Assembly: GCA_017999915.1 (NCBI GenBank)
Contig: JAGNKX010000009.1
Span: forward strand, 124,001-188,000
Direction: 5' to 3'
DNA length: 64,000 bases
From: Spirochaetota bacterium
GTDB taxonomy: Bacteria; Spirochaetota; UBA4802; UBA5550
In this document: positions 26,853 through 37,054 of the stretch, piece by piece
How positions within the stretch are numbered: position 1 is the stretch's first letter
Layout of the letters: every line of letters starts with the position of its first letter
Position numbers and translations under genes: made by a program
Notes under the pieces: generated by a model
Database searches by the model: none
Told to the model about the DNA's origin: nothing
What the model saw: the letters and a program-made list of their open reading frames with translations, nothing else

Positions 26853-29807
26853 ATGACGCATATCAATGTTACAAATCTTCGTAAATCGATTTCGATTCTC
26901 ATTGCCTGTATTATCCTCATGATTGGGGGCAATACACCGGTGATGGCCATCGGCGCCGACCAGAACCCCATCGGCATCAAGTGGCGGGTCATCCTGACGC
27001 CCCACTTCAAGGTCATCTATCCGGAAGAGATCGAAAAGGACGCCCGGCGGGTGGCCGCGACCCTGGAGCACGCTTATCCACATGTCACAAAGTCCCTGAA
27101 GTTCAAGCCGAAGCGCCTCCCGGTGCTCCTCTACACGCAGTCGGTCGAATCGAACGGCATGGCGACCTACATGCCCCGGCGAACCCAGTGGTGGAACACG
27201 CCGTCCCAGGAATCCTTCGCCGGGGCCAACGACTGGTATACCGAGCTGGCTATCCACGAGTTCCGGCACATCGTGCAGATCGACGGCATGGACCGGGGCT
27301 TCAACAAGTTCCTCCACGTCCTCTTCGGCGAGCAGGGAGTGCTGGCCATGCAGGACCTCTCCGTGCCCTGGTGGTTCTTCGAGGGCGACGCGGTGGGCGT
27401 GGAAACGGCCCTCACTTCGAGCGGCCGCGGCAGGGTTCCTGAATTCGACGTGGAGCTGCGGGCCCTTCTACTCTCGGGAAAGCGGTACAAGTATTTCAAG
27501 GCCCTGTTCGGATCCTACAAGGACTGGGACCCCCTGAGCTCGCCCTATCTCCTGGGCTACTACATGACGACCCACGTGAAGAGAAAATACGGCCCCGACG
27601 TCTGGGCCAGCATGATGGTGCGGGCCACGTGGTTCCCCGTGTTTCCGCACTGGTTCGACTTCATGCTGATCAGGGAGACCGGCAGCAGCGCCTACTCCCT
27701 TTACAAAGACACCATGGACGAGATGGAGGTCCTATGGAAGGCGCAGCTCGACGGCCTCGCTTTCACCGACGCCAGGCCGCTTCATAAGACCACGCCGAAG
27801 TACTGGACCTACAACAACGCGCCCCAGTACGGGCCGGACGGGAGCGTCATAACCCTGCGCTACGGCATGAGGGACATCTATTCGCTGATGAGGATAGACC
27901 CTGTCACGGGAAAGGAAACCAGGCTCTGCTACCCGGGGAAGATCAATTACACCGCTCCCTCCGTGGGGGGCGGCCGCATCGCCTGGTCGGAGCAGATACC
28001 GGACCTCCGGTGGGGCCAGCGCAGCTACTCCGTCATCGTAACCTACGACTTCGCAACGAAAAAAAAGCGGACCCTCACGCGGAACACGAAGCTCTTCGCT
28101 CCCGCCCTGTCGCCGGACGGGACGAGGATCGCCGCGGTAGAATACACCCCGGAGAATGAATGCTCCCTGGTGATCATCGACGCGGACACCGGCAAGGAAA
28201 CGGCGCGCTACGCCGCCGGAGAAAGGGAATTCATCCAGACGCCGCACTGGTCCCTGGACGGGAAATCGATCGTGTACATGAGGATAGACCGCCTCAGGGG
28301 AAAGGCCATCGCTCTCATGGACGCCGGCAGCGGAACATCGGCCGACATCGTGCCCTATACCAACAAGAATTTATATTATCCCGTTTCCGACGGCAGGCAT
28401 ATCTTTTTCGTTTCGCCCCACTCCGGCATCGACAACATCTACGCGGTCAATATCGCGACGAGGAGGATATACCAGGTGACGAGCAGGAAGTTCGGCGCCT
28501 ATTATCCCTCCCTCTCACCGGACGGCAAGAAGCTCGCTTTCAACGACGTCACCGCCGACGGATACACCGCAGCGGAAATGGACCTTGATCCGGCGAAGTG
28601 GACCCCCATCGAGAAAGTGCTGGACCGGAGCGTCCGCTACTACGAGCCCCTCATCTCCCAGGAGGCGGGGGGCGACATCACGAAGGAGATCCCCGAGGAA
28701 ACCTACGAGTCGAAGAAATTCAACCACTTCACGCACCTCTTTAACATACACAGCTGGCTCCCCATGGCGGACCCTTTGTCGCAGGACCTCTCCCTGACGG
28801 TCTCGTCCCTGAACCTCCTGGGCACCACGGAGATATCGGCCGGGTACAACTACAACTGGAACGAGCGCACCCACGCAGGCACGGCCGCAGTGAGCTACGC
28901 AGGATTGTACCCGGTCATAGACGCCACCGTCTTCTATGGGAGCCGCGCCTCCACCTACGACACGTCCTATTATTACGGAATGATACAACAGACTCACCGC
29001 TACCAGTGGAGGGAGCTGCGGCCCTCCCTGGGGCTCAGGGTGCCCCTGAACCTGTCCCGGAGCCGCTTCGACACCTATCTCACCCTGGGGGTGCGCGGGA
29101 GCTACACCATGGTGTACGCTATGAGTTACCCGACGGATTACAACACGCCGAACCGGAACCATAACGGGCAGTTCATCCCGATCACCTATTACGCGAGCTT
29201 CTACAACGGCTACCAGTGGTTTGCCGACATCCACCCGGTCATCGGCCAGTCAATCGACATTATCTACCGCCATACGCCCTTCAGGGGCGCCACGAGGGGA
29301 AGCCTCCTGTCGGTGAGCGGGACCTTTTATTTCCCCGGCATCCTTCCGCACCACAGCCTCTTCCTGCAGGGCGCCTACGAGAGCCAGGCCCCCAATGATT
29401 ACCGCTTCGCCAGCCAGGTGCTCTTCGCGCGGGGCTACGACTATGAATTCTCGAAGTACATCGCCAAGGGAGGCGTCAACTACACCTTCCCGATCTTCAA
29501 CCCGGACTGGAACCTGCTCCACGTGCTCCACTTCAAGCGGTTCTACGCCAATATGTTCGGCGACTACGCCGTGGCCATGCACGGATCGGAGAAGAAGCTC
29601 CACGTGACCCAATACTACCGCTCCGCCGGACTGGAGCTCTACGCCGAACTCTATCTCTTCACCATCGAGGTCCCCGTCATACTGGGAGTGCGCGGCTACT
29701 ACCGCTTCGACCAGCATGACGTATACGTCCGCCCCTACGGGTTCGAATTCCTCTTCGGCATAGGCTCGGATTTCATGACGGTTTTCCGGAGAAGGAATTA
29801 CCAGTGA
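26853..29807 (+). CDS. Surface or periplasmic metallopeptidase-like protein with TolB-type propeller and C-terminal barrel
   Basis: About 984 residues. A signal peptide (SISILIACIILMIGGNTPVMA) is followed by a gluzincin-like domain: ELAIHEFRHIVQ (~135, HExxH) with the downstream Glu in PWWFFEGDAVGVET (~180). Residues ~330-600 hold PD40/WD-like propeller strands (APALSPDGTRIAAVEYT, TPHWSLDGKSIVYM, YPSLSPDGKKLAFND). The last ~330 residues alternate aromatic strands typical of an outer-membrane barrel, ending in a long run of beta strands. The start is uncertain; ATG 26853 gives the best signal and lacks a clear ribosome site. Substrate unknown. Confidence 0.82.
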   Translation: MTHINVTNLRKSISILIACIILMIGGNTPVMAIGADQNPIGIKWRVILTPHFKVIYPEEIEKDARRVAATLEHAYPHVTKSLKFKPKRLPVLLYTQSVESNGMATYMPRRTQWWNTPSQESFAGANDWYTELAIHEFRHIVQIDGMDRGFNKFLHVLFGEQGVLAMQDLSVPWWFFEGDAVGVETALTSSGRGRVPEFDVELRALLLSGKRYKYFKALFGSYKDWDPLSSPYLLGYYMTTHVKRKYGPDVWASMMVRATWFPVFPHWFDFMLIRETGSSAYSLYKDTMDEMEVLWKAQLDGLAFTDARPLHKTTPKYWTYNNAPQYGPDGSVITLRYGMRDIYSLMRIDPVTGKETRLCYPGKINYTAPSVGGGRIAWSEQIPDLRWGQRSYSVIVTYDFATKKKRTLTRNTKLFAPALSPDGTRIAAVEYTPENECSLVIIDADTGKETARYAAGEREFIQTPHWSLDGKSIVYMRIDRLRGKAIALMDAGSGTSADIVPYTNKNLYYPVSDGRHIFFVSPHSGIDNIYAVNIATRRIYQVTSRKFGAYYPSLSPDGKKLAFNDVTADGYTAAEMDLDPAKWTPIEKVLDRSVRYYEPLISQEAGGDITKEIPEETYESKKFNHFTHLFNIHSWLPMADPLSQDLSLTVSSLNLLGTTEISAGYNYNWNERTHAGTAAVSYAGLYPVIDATVFYGSRASTYDTSYYYGMIQQTHRYQWRELRPSLGLRVPLNLSRSRFDTYLTLGVRGSYTMVYAMSYPTDYNTPNRNHNGQFIPITYYASFYNGYQWFADIHPVIGQSIDIIYRHTPFRGATRGSLLSVSGTFYFPGILPHHSLFLQGAYESQAPNDYRFASQVLFARGYDYEFSKYIAKGGVNYTFPIFNPDWNLLHVLHFKRFYANMFGDYAVAMHGSEKKLHVTQYYRSAGLELYAELYLFTIEVPVILGVRGYYRFDQHDVYVRPYGFEFLFGIGSDFMTVFRRRNYQ

Positions 29808-29904
29808 CCGGCGCAATTTATCACTTGACTATTTTATTAATTTTATTATCCTCAAAAACGGCGGCGGATATACGCGTCGATAAAAAACCAAGGAGACCGG
29901 ACAG

Positions 29905-30225
29905 ATGAAAATGCTAAGAAACATTGCCATTCTTATAGTTGTCGGATTTGTCATGACGATCGCATTCGGCTGCAAGGGTAAGAACTACGTGAAACAGCTG
30001 GGCGATATTGAAGCCAAAACCTGCGCATGCGCGGACAAAGCCTGCGCCGAGGCCGCCTTCAAGGACTTCATGGCCGTTGTGGAGGACATGAAAAAAACGG
30101 AGGCCAAGGTGACGAACGAGGACGGCCAGAAGCTCGGTACCAGCACCGCCAGCATCGTGAAATGCCTCATGGCCAAGGGCGTTTCTCCCCTCACGATCCA
30201 GCAGGAAATGCAGAAGTTCAAATAG
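29905..30225 (+). CDS. Small lipoprotein
   Basis: 106 residues. The signal MKMLRNIAILIVVGFVMTIA ends in the lipobox FGC (Cys ~23). The mature part is helical and contains CACADKACAEAAF (~38-50), a Cys-rich stretch, and one more Cys near 87. AAGGAGACC precedes the ATG. No family recognised; the similar pattern occurs in small spirochaetal and deltaproteobacterial lipoproteins of unknown role. A strong terminator follows. Confidence 0.75.
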   Translation: MKMLRNIAILIVVGFVMTIAFGCKGKNYVKQLGDIEAKTCACADKACAEAAFKDFMAVVEDMKKTEAKVTNEDGQKLGTSTASIVKCLMAKGVSPLTIQQEMQKFK

Positions 30226-30252
30226 GGATATCGAATCATAACCATTGATGAA

Positions 30253-30275
30253 AAAAGCCCCTGCCCGGGGCTTTT
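30253..30275. terminator. Bidirectional terminator
   Basis: AAAAGCCCC, loop TGCCC and GGGGCTTTT form a perfect 9-bp stem with an A-tract on the left and a T-tract on the right, so it can end both the lipoprotein transcript and the convergent cheD transcript. Confidence 0.85.
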
Positions 30276-30290
30276 CGATTTTAATAGAAC

Positions 30291-30875
30291 CTAAAAAATC
30301 CGCACGTCCCCTGTCTTGCCTTTGTCCTTGAAGACGGATTCGATGTATTCCGCTTCCAGCCTCATGAAGAGCGCCGCGTCATCGCTGCTGATCGATTCCT
30401 TGCGGACGGTCCCGGTCTTCGGCTCAAAAACGATCTTTTTCCGGTCTGAGCCGCCCAGGTCCTTGTCCTCGACCGCTATTTTTTCCAGGTTGAAGTACTG
30501 TTCCACGAACTGGACGTTTCCCCGGGCTATGTCGTTCAGGCGCTGGTCGCCGCTGCTGACCGAGCCCGACCCGTACAGCTTCGCCTTGAGACGCTTCCGG
30601 TCGCCGCCCAGCTTGACGATATCCCCGAGGAGATATTCCATGCTGGCCACGCCGTGACGGGCGATCTCGTCGGCGACGATCCCCTCGGTGCCGATGGTCC
30701 CCGGAACGATGAAGTGGCACATGCCGCCGATGCCCTTATCCATGTCGTAGAGGCACACCACGACGCTGGAACCGGTTACGGTGCCGATTATGCGGTCGCT
30801 CGACGTGGCGAAGAACTCTCCCGGCTTCAGAACGTGCAGCCCGTCATCGAACAGCTTCTTGCCTTGATCTGCCAT
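30291..30875 (-). CDS. cheD: CheD-family protein with Ser at the catalytic Cys position
   Basis: 194 residues. CheD landmarks are clear: TVTGSSVVVCLYD, GGMCHFIVP (catalytic His), ASMEYLLGDIVKLG, LKAKLYGSGSV, and DLGGSDRKKIVFEPKTGTV. CheD normally deamidates chemoreceptor glutamines using a Cys in the LGSC motif; here that motif reads TGSS, while the Thr and His of the triad are retained. It may be an inactive CheD used as a regulator (as CheD does with CheC), or it may use Ser. GAGG precedes the ATG by seven bases. A second CheD-like gene at 55422 keeps the Cys. Confidence 0.85.
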   Translation of the reverse strand: MADQGKKLFDDGLHVLKPGEFFATSSDRIIGTVTGSSVVVCLYDMDKGIGGMCHFIVPGTIGTEGIVADEIARHGVASMEYLLGDIVKLGGDRKRLKAKLYGSGSVSSGDQRLNDIARGNVQFVEQYFNLEKIAVEDKDLGGSDRKKIVFEPKTGTVRKESISSDDAALFMRLEAEYIESVFKDKGKTGDVRIF

Positions 30876-31133
30876 ATCATACCTCGCTCTTTCTTAATCG
30901 TGCAACGAACAAAACTGTCATGATGCTCTGAGACGTCACCATGGATGCCGGAAGGGCCCAGGGCCAGCGCCGGGAAAACTACGAAGCTTGCTCAACATAT
31001 TGCGGCGGTAATTCTTGATATTAATAATAATGAATTTTTCTGATTTTGTCAATTACATTACATGGGCAGGGGCGTATATCCATCTGTTTTACGAAGTTAA
31101 AGGCTCAAGTTCTTCTTGACCAGACTATCTTTT

Positions 31134-31940
31134 TTACTGATCCGATATCCTTTCCTCATGAGAGTACACGTTGATATCATTCCCCCTGGCAAATCCCACG
31201 ACCGTGATACCCAGTTGATCCGCCAGGTCGAGGGCGAGGCCGGTGGGCGCTTTACTGGAGATAACGACCGGCACGCCCACCCGCGCCGATTTGATCAGCA
31301 TCTCGGACGATATGCGGCCGCTGAGAAGGACCGCCATGTTTGAAGTGTCCATGGAATTGAGAAAAACATGGCCCATGATGCGGTCAAGGGCATTGTGACG
31401 GCCTATGTCCTCATAGAGCGCCACAATAGCTTCTCCCGCCGCCAATGCCGCGGTATGGACACCCCGGGTCATGTGAAATATTTTAGAGGCCCCATCAAGC
31501 TGTTTGGCAAGCTCGAGCACCTGGCGTACTGAAAACACGGCATTCCCTTCGATGGGATTGACCTGTGACGCGTCATTGGCGTAGTAGAGGGAGGGGCGTC
31601 CTTTCCCGCAGCAGCTTGTGAAATTCCTGCAGAGGAATCCCTCGGTTTGAAGCTCCTTTTCGCGTGTTTCGATCCAGGCCACCCCCTGGCCCTCGCGCAG
31701 GAAAAAGTCCTGTATGTCATCAGGCTGTTTCAGTATTCCCTCGCCGGCAAGGAAGCCGACGATGAGCTCTTTCTCAAACCCGGGCGAGCAGACAAGGGTG
31801 GCGAATTCTTCGTTATTAAGCATGATCGTCAGGGGCACTTCTTTAACGACCGGATCGTCCTCGATACGAGACCCGCTGCCGCGTATTTTCTTGACCTTCC
31901 TCAGGTCAAAGATAGTGTTCAATGTTTCCATGTCATCCAT
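31134..31940 (-). CDS. fdhD: Formate dehydrogenase accessory sulfurtransferase
   Basis: 268 residues. VPLTIMLNNEEFATLVCSPG FEKELIVGFLAGEGIL is the FdhD N-terminal pattern. FTSCCGKGRPSLYY covers the Cys region, GVHTAALA and YEDIGRHNALDRIMGHVFLN the cofactor-binding core, SGRISSEMLIKSARVGVPVV the end. It sulfurates the molybdenum cofactor of formate dehydrogenases before insertion. The usual C-x2-C reads C-G-K-G here, so only the first Cys is kept (with a second one just before it). The molybdopterin oxidoreductase at 1847 is the only candidate client in the window. Confidence 0.92.
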   Translation of the reverse strand: MDDMETLNTIFDLRKVKKIRGSGSRIEDDPVVKEVPLTIMLNNEEFATLVCSPGFEKELIVGFLAGEGILKQPDDIQDFFLREGQGVAWIETREKELQTEGFLCRNFTSCCGKGRPSLYYANDASQVNPIEGNAVFSVRQVLELAKQLDGASKIFHMTRGVHTAALAAGEAIVALYEDIGRHNALDRIMGHVFLNSMDTSNMAVLLSGRISSEMLIKSARVGVPVVISSKAPTGLALDLADQLGITVVGFARGNDINVYSHEERISDQ

Positions 31941-32062
31941 CCCGTCAACGGAGCGCTCCTCCGGTAATGACTATTATTAAAGGGTCCTGATGATCCGGCT
32001 GCCGTCGCCGGCGTCGAATCGAGGCCGCCTGATAATAACGCTTTTGCTATCAGCTCATCGCT

Positions 32063-32512
32063 TCAAATCGAAAAATCGTTGTTTCCCGCATCGGAAATTT
32101 TCTTGTCTTTATACTTCCGAATCAGGTCTTCGAGGGTAAAGGTATCGAGAAAATCCAGCAGGAGGGAGCTCATTTCGGCCCATACTTCGCGGGTGGCGCA
32201 ATCCGTCGATCGATTGCAGACCTCGGCCTTCGTCACGCAGTCGACCAGGCAGAGGTCGCCTTCGAGGGGCTCGATTATTTCCCTGAGCCTGATCTCCGAC
32301 GCGGGCCTGCTCAGGATATAGCCGCCGTGGGCGCCCCTGAAGGTCGTCACCAGCCCCTTCGCTTTCAAAGGAATAATTATCTGGCTCAGGTATTTTTCGG
32401 ATATCTCCTCGGCGCGCGCTATGTCTTTAAGAAAGATCGGATCCTTTTTCTCGCTGGCACCCAGGGCCAGCATCAGCCTGACACCATACCGTGAACGAGT
32501 GGACAGCCTCAT
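32063..32512 (-). CDS. Rrf2-family transcriptional regulator (IscR/CymR type)
   Basis: 149 residues. MRLSTRSRYGVRLMLALGAS and IARAEEISEKYLSQIIIPLKAKGLV form the winged helix, with FRGAHGGYILSRP as the wing. CLVDCVTKAEVCNRSTDCAT (~88-107) supplies Cys residues spaced as in cluster-binding members. The neighbours on the same strand, upstream, are cysK and metY, so it probably controls cysteine or sulfur metabolism. Its promoter carries a 25-bp dyad (32534-32558), whose half-site recurs before metY. Confidence 0.92.
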   Translation of the reverse strand: MRLSTRSRYGVRLMLALGASEKKDPIFLKDIARAEEISEKYLSQIIIPLKAKGLVTTFRGAHGGYILSRPASEIRLREIIEPLEGDLCLVDCVTKAEVCNRSTDCATREVWAEMSSLLLDFLDTFTLEDLIRKYKDKKISDAGNNDFSI

Positions 32513-32533
32513 TGGCGGATCTCCGTAAAGTGT

Positions 32534-32582
32534 ATATACTACTAATTCAGTAGTGTATCAAAAGCATACCCCTTTTTGTCAA
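32534..32582 (-). promoter_or_regulatory. Rrf2 gene promoter with overlapping dyad operator
   Basis: ATATACTACT, AATTC and AGTAGTGTAT (32534-32558) match at 9 of 10 arm positions. On the minus strand TTGACA (32582-32577) is followed after 17 bases by GATACA (32559-32554), so the -10 lies inside the dyad, an arrangement expected for autorepression. Confidence 0.6.
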
Positions 32583-32765
32583 CATTTTTTATTTTTCCTT
32601 GGTCCGTGCGAAACCTGTTAACAGTATAATTTTTTTTGGGGGGGGGCATGGAGCCATCCCGGCGAGCAGGCGACATGGACGTCGCCGATTCCACCGAGTC
32701 TACAGGATGTAATACGAGGCGGACGAGCGGGATGGCCCAAGCCCCCTCACTTTACAACTGCTACC

Positions 32766-33818
32766 CTAAACTTTCAGCATCAGGTCAACGATCCGGTTTG
32801 CATAGCCCCATTCATTATCGAACCAGAGGAAAAGCCTGAAGAGCCTCTTTTCATTTTTCATGTTGGCCCGAAGGGACAAGGGCGAGTCGTAGAGGGATGA
32901 TCGTGCCTCGCCGATGACATCGGTGGAAACCAGCTCCTCGTCGCTTGTGCCGACGATATCTTTGAGATATGTTGCCGATGCCGACCGTAAAGCCTCATCC
33001 ACCGCGGCGAACGAAGAATCCCTTTGGGTCACGAATGAAAAATCCAACAGCGAAGCCTCCGCCACGGGAACCCGCAAGGCGACTTCACCTATTCTGCCTT
33101 TCAGGGAAGGGAAAAATTCATCTATCACCGTTGACGTCTTTGCCGTGGACGGGATAATATTCATGGCTGCGGACCTCCCGTCGCGAAGGCCCCTGGGCGA
33201 ATAGGCATCGACTATTTTTCGTGAAGCCGTGAAAGGGAGCAGCACCGCCATGTGGCCCGATTCAACGGGGATGCCTGATTTTTCCAGGGCATGGATAACG
33301 GGCACTATGCAGTTCGTCGTACAAGAGGCCCCTGACAGGACATGGTGCCTCTCCCGGTCATAGTTATTGTCATTGACCCCGCCGATTATGGTCTTAACGC
33401 CGGGGTCCCCGGTAATGTTAGAAACTATCACCTTTTTCGCGCCCGCCTTGAGATGGCGCGAAGCGTCTTCGAAGGTCACGCACAGCCCCGTCGCGTCGAG
33501 GACGATGTCGATTTCATGGTCCTTCCATGGAAGCAGCGCGGCGTCCTGAACAGCCGGGATGATCCTGATCGAGGAGCCGTTCAGGACGATCATGTCATCC
33601 TTCTCTCCGCAGGTCTCGCTTTTCCCGGAATGGACGGAGGCGTCAAGCCTTCTATGGACCGAATCGTGCTTTAGCTGGTACGCGTAATACCGCGCGTCGT
33701 CGGGAAAATCGGCAATGGCCGCCACGCTGATTGTTTCTCCCGGCACACCCCGCGCGCAGAGCGCCCGCAGCACCATTTTACCTACCCGGCCGAACCCATT
33801 GATTGCCACGCGTTTCAT
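32766..33818 (-). CDS. Glyceraldehyde-3-phosphate dehydrogenase-like protein, non-canonical active site
   Basis: 350 residues. VAINGFGRVGKMVLRAL is the NAD-binding start, and HVLSGASCTTNCIVPVIHAL holds the catalytic Cys. In GAPDH the base His is in TVHAYT; counting back from the conserved RSAAMNIIPSTA, that position here is Pro (LLPFTASRKIVDAY). The canonical TPN-x3-VDLT strand reads VPVAEASLLDFSF. The C-terminal LWFDNEWGYANRIVDL is normal. The start at 33818 removes a short non-conserved prefix. It could be a divergent dehydrogenase with another substrate, or a paralogue with a sensing role. It follows cysK after 165 bp. Confidence 0.8.
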   Translation of the reverse strand: MKRVAINGFGRVGKMVLRALCARGVPGETISVAAIADFPDDARYYAYQLKHDSVHRRLDASVHSGKSETCGEKDDMIVLNGSSIRIIPAVQDAALLPWKDHEIDIVLDATGLCVTFEDASRHLKAGAKKVIVSNITGDPGVKTIIGGVNDNNYDRERHHVLSGASCTTNCIVPVIHALEKSGIPVESGHMAVLLPFTASRKIVDAYSPRGLRDGRSAAMNIIPSTAKTSTVIDEFFPSLKGRIGEVALRVPVAEASLLDFSFVTQRDSSFAAVDEALRSASATYLKDIVGTSDEELVSTDVIGEARSSLYDSPLSLRANMKNEKRLFRLFLWFDNEWGYANRIVDLMLKV

Positions 33819-33983
33819 GATCGATACACACCCGCACAATAATTATCATTCCCCGGTCCGGCAGCCGCGTAACACCGCGCGGACCGGCATCGCCGGGCCG
33901 GGGTTCGACGTATACTCCTCAGGAAGCGCCGCGCCAATGCAACACAAAAATAAAAAATCATTCCACCGCGTCATCCGCGATCG

Positions 33984-34922
33984 CTACCGGGCGCCGTTGC
34001 CGCCGAAGAGCCAGGTGGAAAGATACCGCTCCCCGGTATCGGGAAGCAGCACCACGATGGTCTTGCCCGCCGATTCTTTCCGCTTCGCCACCTTCAGCGC
34101 CGCCCAGAGCGCGGCCCCGCCCGATATGCCGGCAAGGATCCCCTCCTCCCGCGCGAGGCGGCGGGATGTTTCCCCCGCGTCCGTGTGCGCAACGGTTATG
34201 ATCTCATCGACAGCGTCCCTGTTGAATATCTGCGGGACAAAGCCCGCACCGAGCCCCTGGATCTTATGCGGTCCGGCACTGCCGCCGGACAGCACCGGCG
34301 AATCCGCCGGCTCTACCGCGATGATCCTGACCGAGAGCTTTTTCTTTTTAAGCGCCTCGCCCACGCCGGTCACGGTCCCGCCGGTGCCCACGCCGCCGAT
34401 GAAGATATCGACGGCGCCGCCGGTGTCGCTCCATATCTCCTCGGCCGTGGTCCTGCGATGGATCTCCGGGTTGGCCGGATTGTTGAACTGCTGCGGCATG
34501 AAGCTGTTCGGCGTGGTTTTCACCAGCTCTTCGGCCCTGGCGATGGCGCCCTTCATGCCCAGCGACCCTTCGGTGAGAACCAGCTCCGCCCCGAGGATCT
34601 GCAGCAGCTGCCGCCGCTCCACGCTCATGGTGTCGGGCATGGTGAGGATCAGCCGGTATCCCCGGGCCGCGCATACAAAGGCCAGGGCTATGCCGGTATT
34701 GCCGCTCGTGGGCTCGATGATGACCGTTGTGTCATCGATCTTCCCCTCTTTTTCAGCGGCCTCTATCATCGCGAGGCCTATCCGGTCCTTCACGCTCGAC
34801 AGGGGATTGAACGATTCCAGCTTGGCCAGGACGACCGCCTCATTGGGATTATTCAGCCTGTTGAGCCTTACCAGCGGCGTATTTCCTATTGTCTCCGTGA
34901 TATCATTGTATATTCTGCTCAT
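33984..34922 (-). CDS. cysK: Cysteine synthase A (O-acetylserine sulfhydrylase)
   Basis: 312 residues, standard length. [16 protein letters not shown] opens the fold; [16 protein letters not shown] has the PLP-binding Lys (~45); [19 protein letters not shown] is the substrate loop; [18 protein letters not shown] binds the PLP phosphate; [20 protein letters not shown] completes it. It makes cysteine from O-acetylserine and sulfide in the cytoplasm. AAAGGAGG precedes the ATG. It lies 39 bp after metY in a probable operon under Rrf2 control. Confidence 0.95.
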   Translation of the reverse strand: MSRIYNDITETIGNTPLVRLNRLNNPNEAVVLAKLESFNPLSSVKDRIGLAMIEAAEKEGKIDDTTVIIEPTSGNTGIALAFVCAARGYRLILTMPDTMSVERRQLLQILGAELVLTEGSLGMKGAIARAEELVKTTPNSFMPQQFNNPANPEIHRRTTAEEIWSDTGGAVDIFIGGVGTGGTVTGVGEALKKKKLSVRIIAVEPADSPVLSGGSAGPHKIQGLGAGFVPQIFNRDAVDEIITVAHTDAGETSRRLAREEGILAGISGGAALWAALKVAKRKESAGKTIVVLLPDTGERYLSTWLFGGNGAR

Positions 34923-34961
34923 ATGCGCCTCCTTTCAATTCAAAAATTCCATATAACTCCA

Positions 34962-36336
<1,375 letters not shown>

Positions 36337-36366
36337 TAATAAATAATAGAATTATTGCGAAACTGC

Positions 36367-36423
36367 GTCTCGCCCTCGCAGGATAGCCCCTGCGGTGGGC
36401 TTTTAAGGGGCTTCGCCCCTTAA
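36367..36423. repeat. Intergenic stem-loop element
   Basis: TTAAGGGGC, loop TTC and GCCCCTTAA make a perfect 9-bp stem at 36403-36423, preceded by a weaker GCCCCTGCGGTGGGC stem. The GC-rich stretch in an AT-rich gap resembles dispersed intergenic hairpins seen in many genomes. No other copy was seen in the window. Confidence 0.5.
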
Positions 36424-36479
36424 CCCCGATTAAAAGAATCAGATTTGCAACAACTCGAATATTTATTTAAAAATATTAC

Positions 36480-36493
36480 CCGATAGTTATCGG
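36480..36493. promoter_or_regulatory. Palindrome CCGATAGTTATCGG
   Basis: CCGATA and TATCGG flank GT. It lies about 104 bp before the FlgM-like gene, and two further full palindromes plus two weaker relatives lie at 56193-56386. The recurrence suggests one regulator. Confidence 0.5.
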
Positions 36494-36596
36494 TTGAATA
36501 CTAAAATTATTTATGCTATACAAAAAATAGCTAAACATTTGTGTGTACTAACCGATACTAATTATGTCAATACTTAAGTAAAAAAGGAGCACCTTC

Positions 36597-36986
36597 ATGA
36601 TGATCAACAAAACCACTGAATACTGGAACTACCGTCAGCCGCTGCAGGCCGGACCGGAGCGGGCGCCGCGTTTTCTCCGCAGGGACACGACCACGGCCAA
36701 AGGCGCCGATGTCGTTGATATTTCCGATGCGGCCCGGAGGCGGATGCTTGAGAAAAACAGCACTCCCCTGGTAAAATCTATCATGAGCTTTTCCCGCGAG
36801 ATAGGGGAGATGGTGCGGACTTCAGAAAAGGATTACGATAACAATCGCGCCGCCAGGATCGAAGCGCTGCACAGGCGGGTCCGTGAAGGGTCCTATGATT
36901 TCGAGGATGGCTCCACGATGGAAGCGACGGCCTCCTCCCTCATGGCCCGGATGAATTCCCGGAAGAACAGCCCTGATTGCGCCTGA
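36597..36986 (+). CDS. FlgM-like anti-sigma factor candidate
   Basis: 129 residues. VVDISDAARRRMLEKN (~39-54) resembles the FlgM motif at the start of its sigma-binding helices, and ARIEALHRRVREGSYDFEDG STMEATASSLMARM matches the FlgM C-terminal pattern (IxxLKxxVxxGxYxV then IAxxLL). The first 35 residues are disordered. AAAAAGGAG precedes ATG-ATG. FlgM holds the flagellar sigma factor until the hook is complete; no flagellar genes are adjacent, so the call rests on sequence alone. Confidence 0.55.
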   Translation: MMINKTTEYWNYRQPLQAGPERAPRFLRRDTTTAKGADVVDISDAARRRMLEKNSTPLVKSIMSFSREIGEMVRTSEKDYDNNRAARIEALHRRVREGSYDFEDGSTMEATASSLMARMNSRKNSPDCA

Positions 36987-37054
36987 AATGACTGGACATC
37001 AATGGCCCTGGCCCTATACTGTTTCCCGGCCCGGAAAAACCGGGACAGGGAATC

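Noticed and set aside
32630-32645. Homopolymer run T8 followed by G10 as a possible phase-variation tract
   Set aside because: It lies about 120 bp from any start codon in a gap between genes on the minus strand and in no reading frame; a sequencing artefact or chance is more likely.
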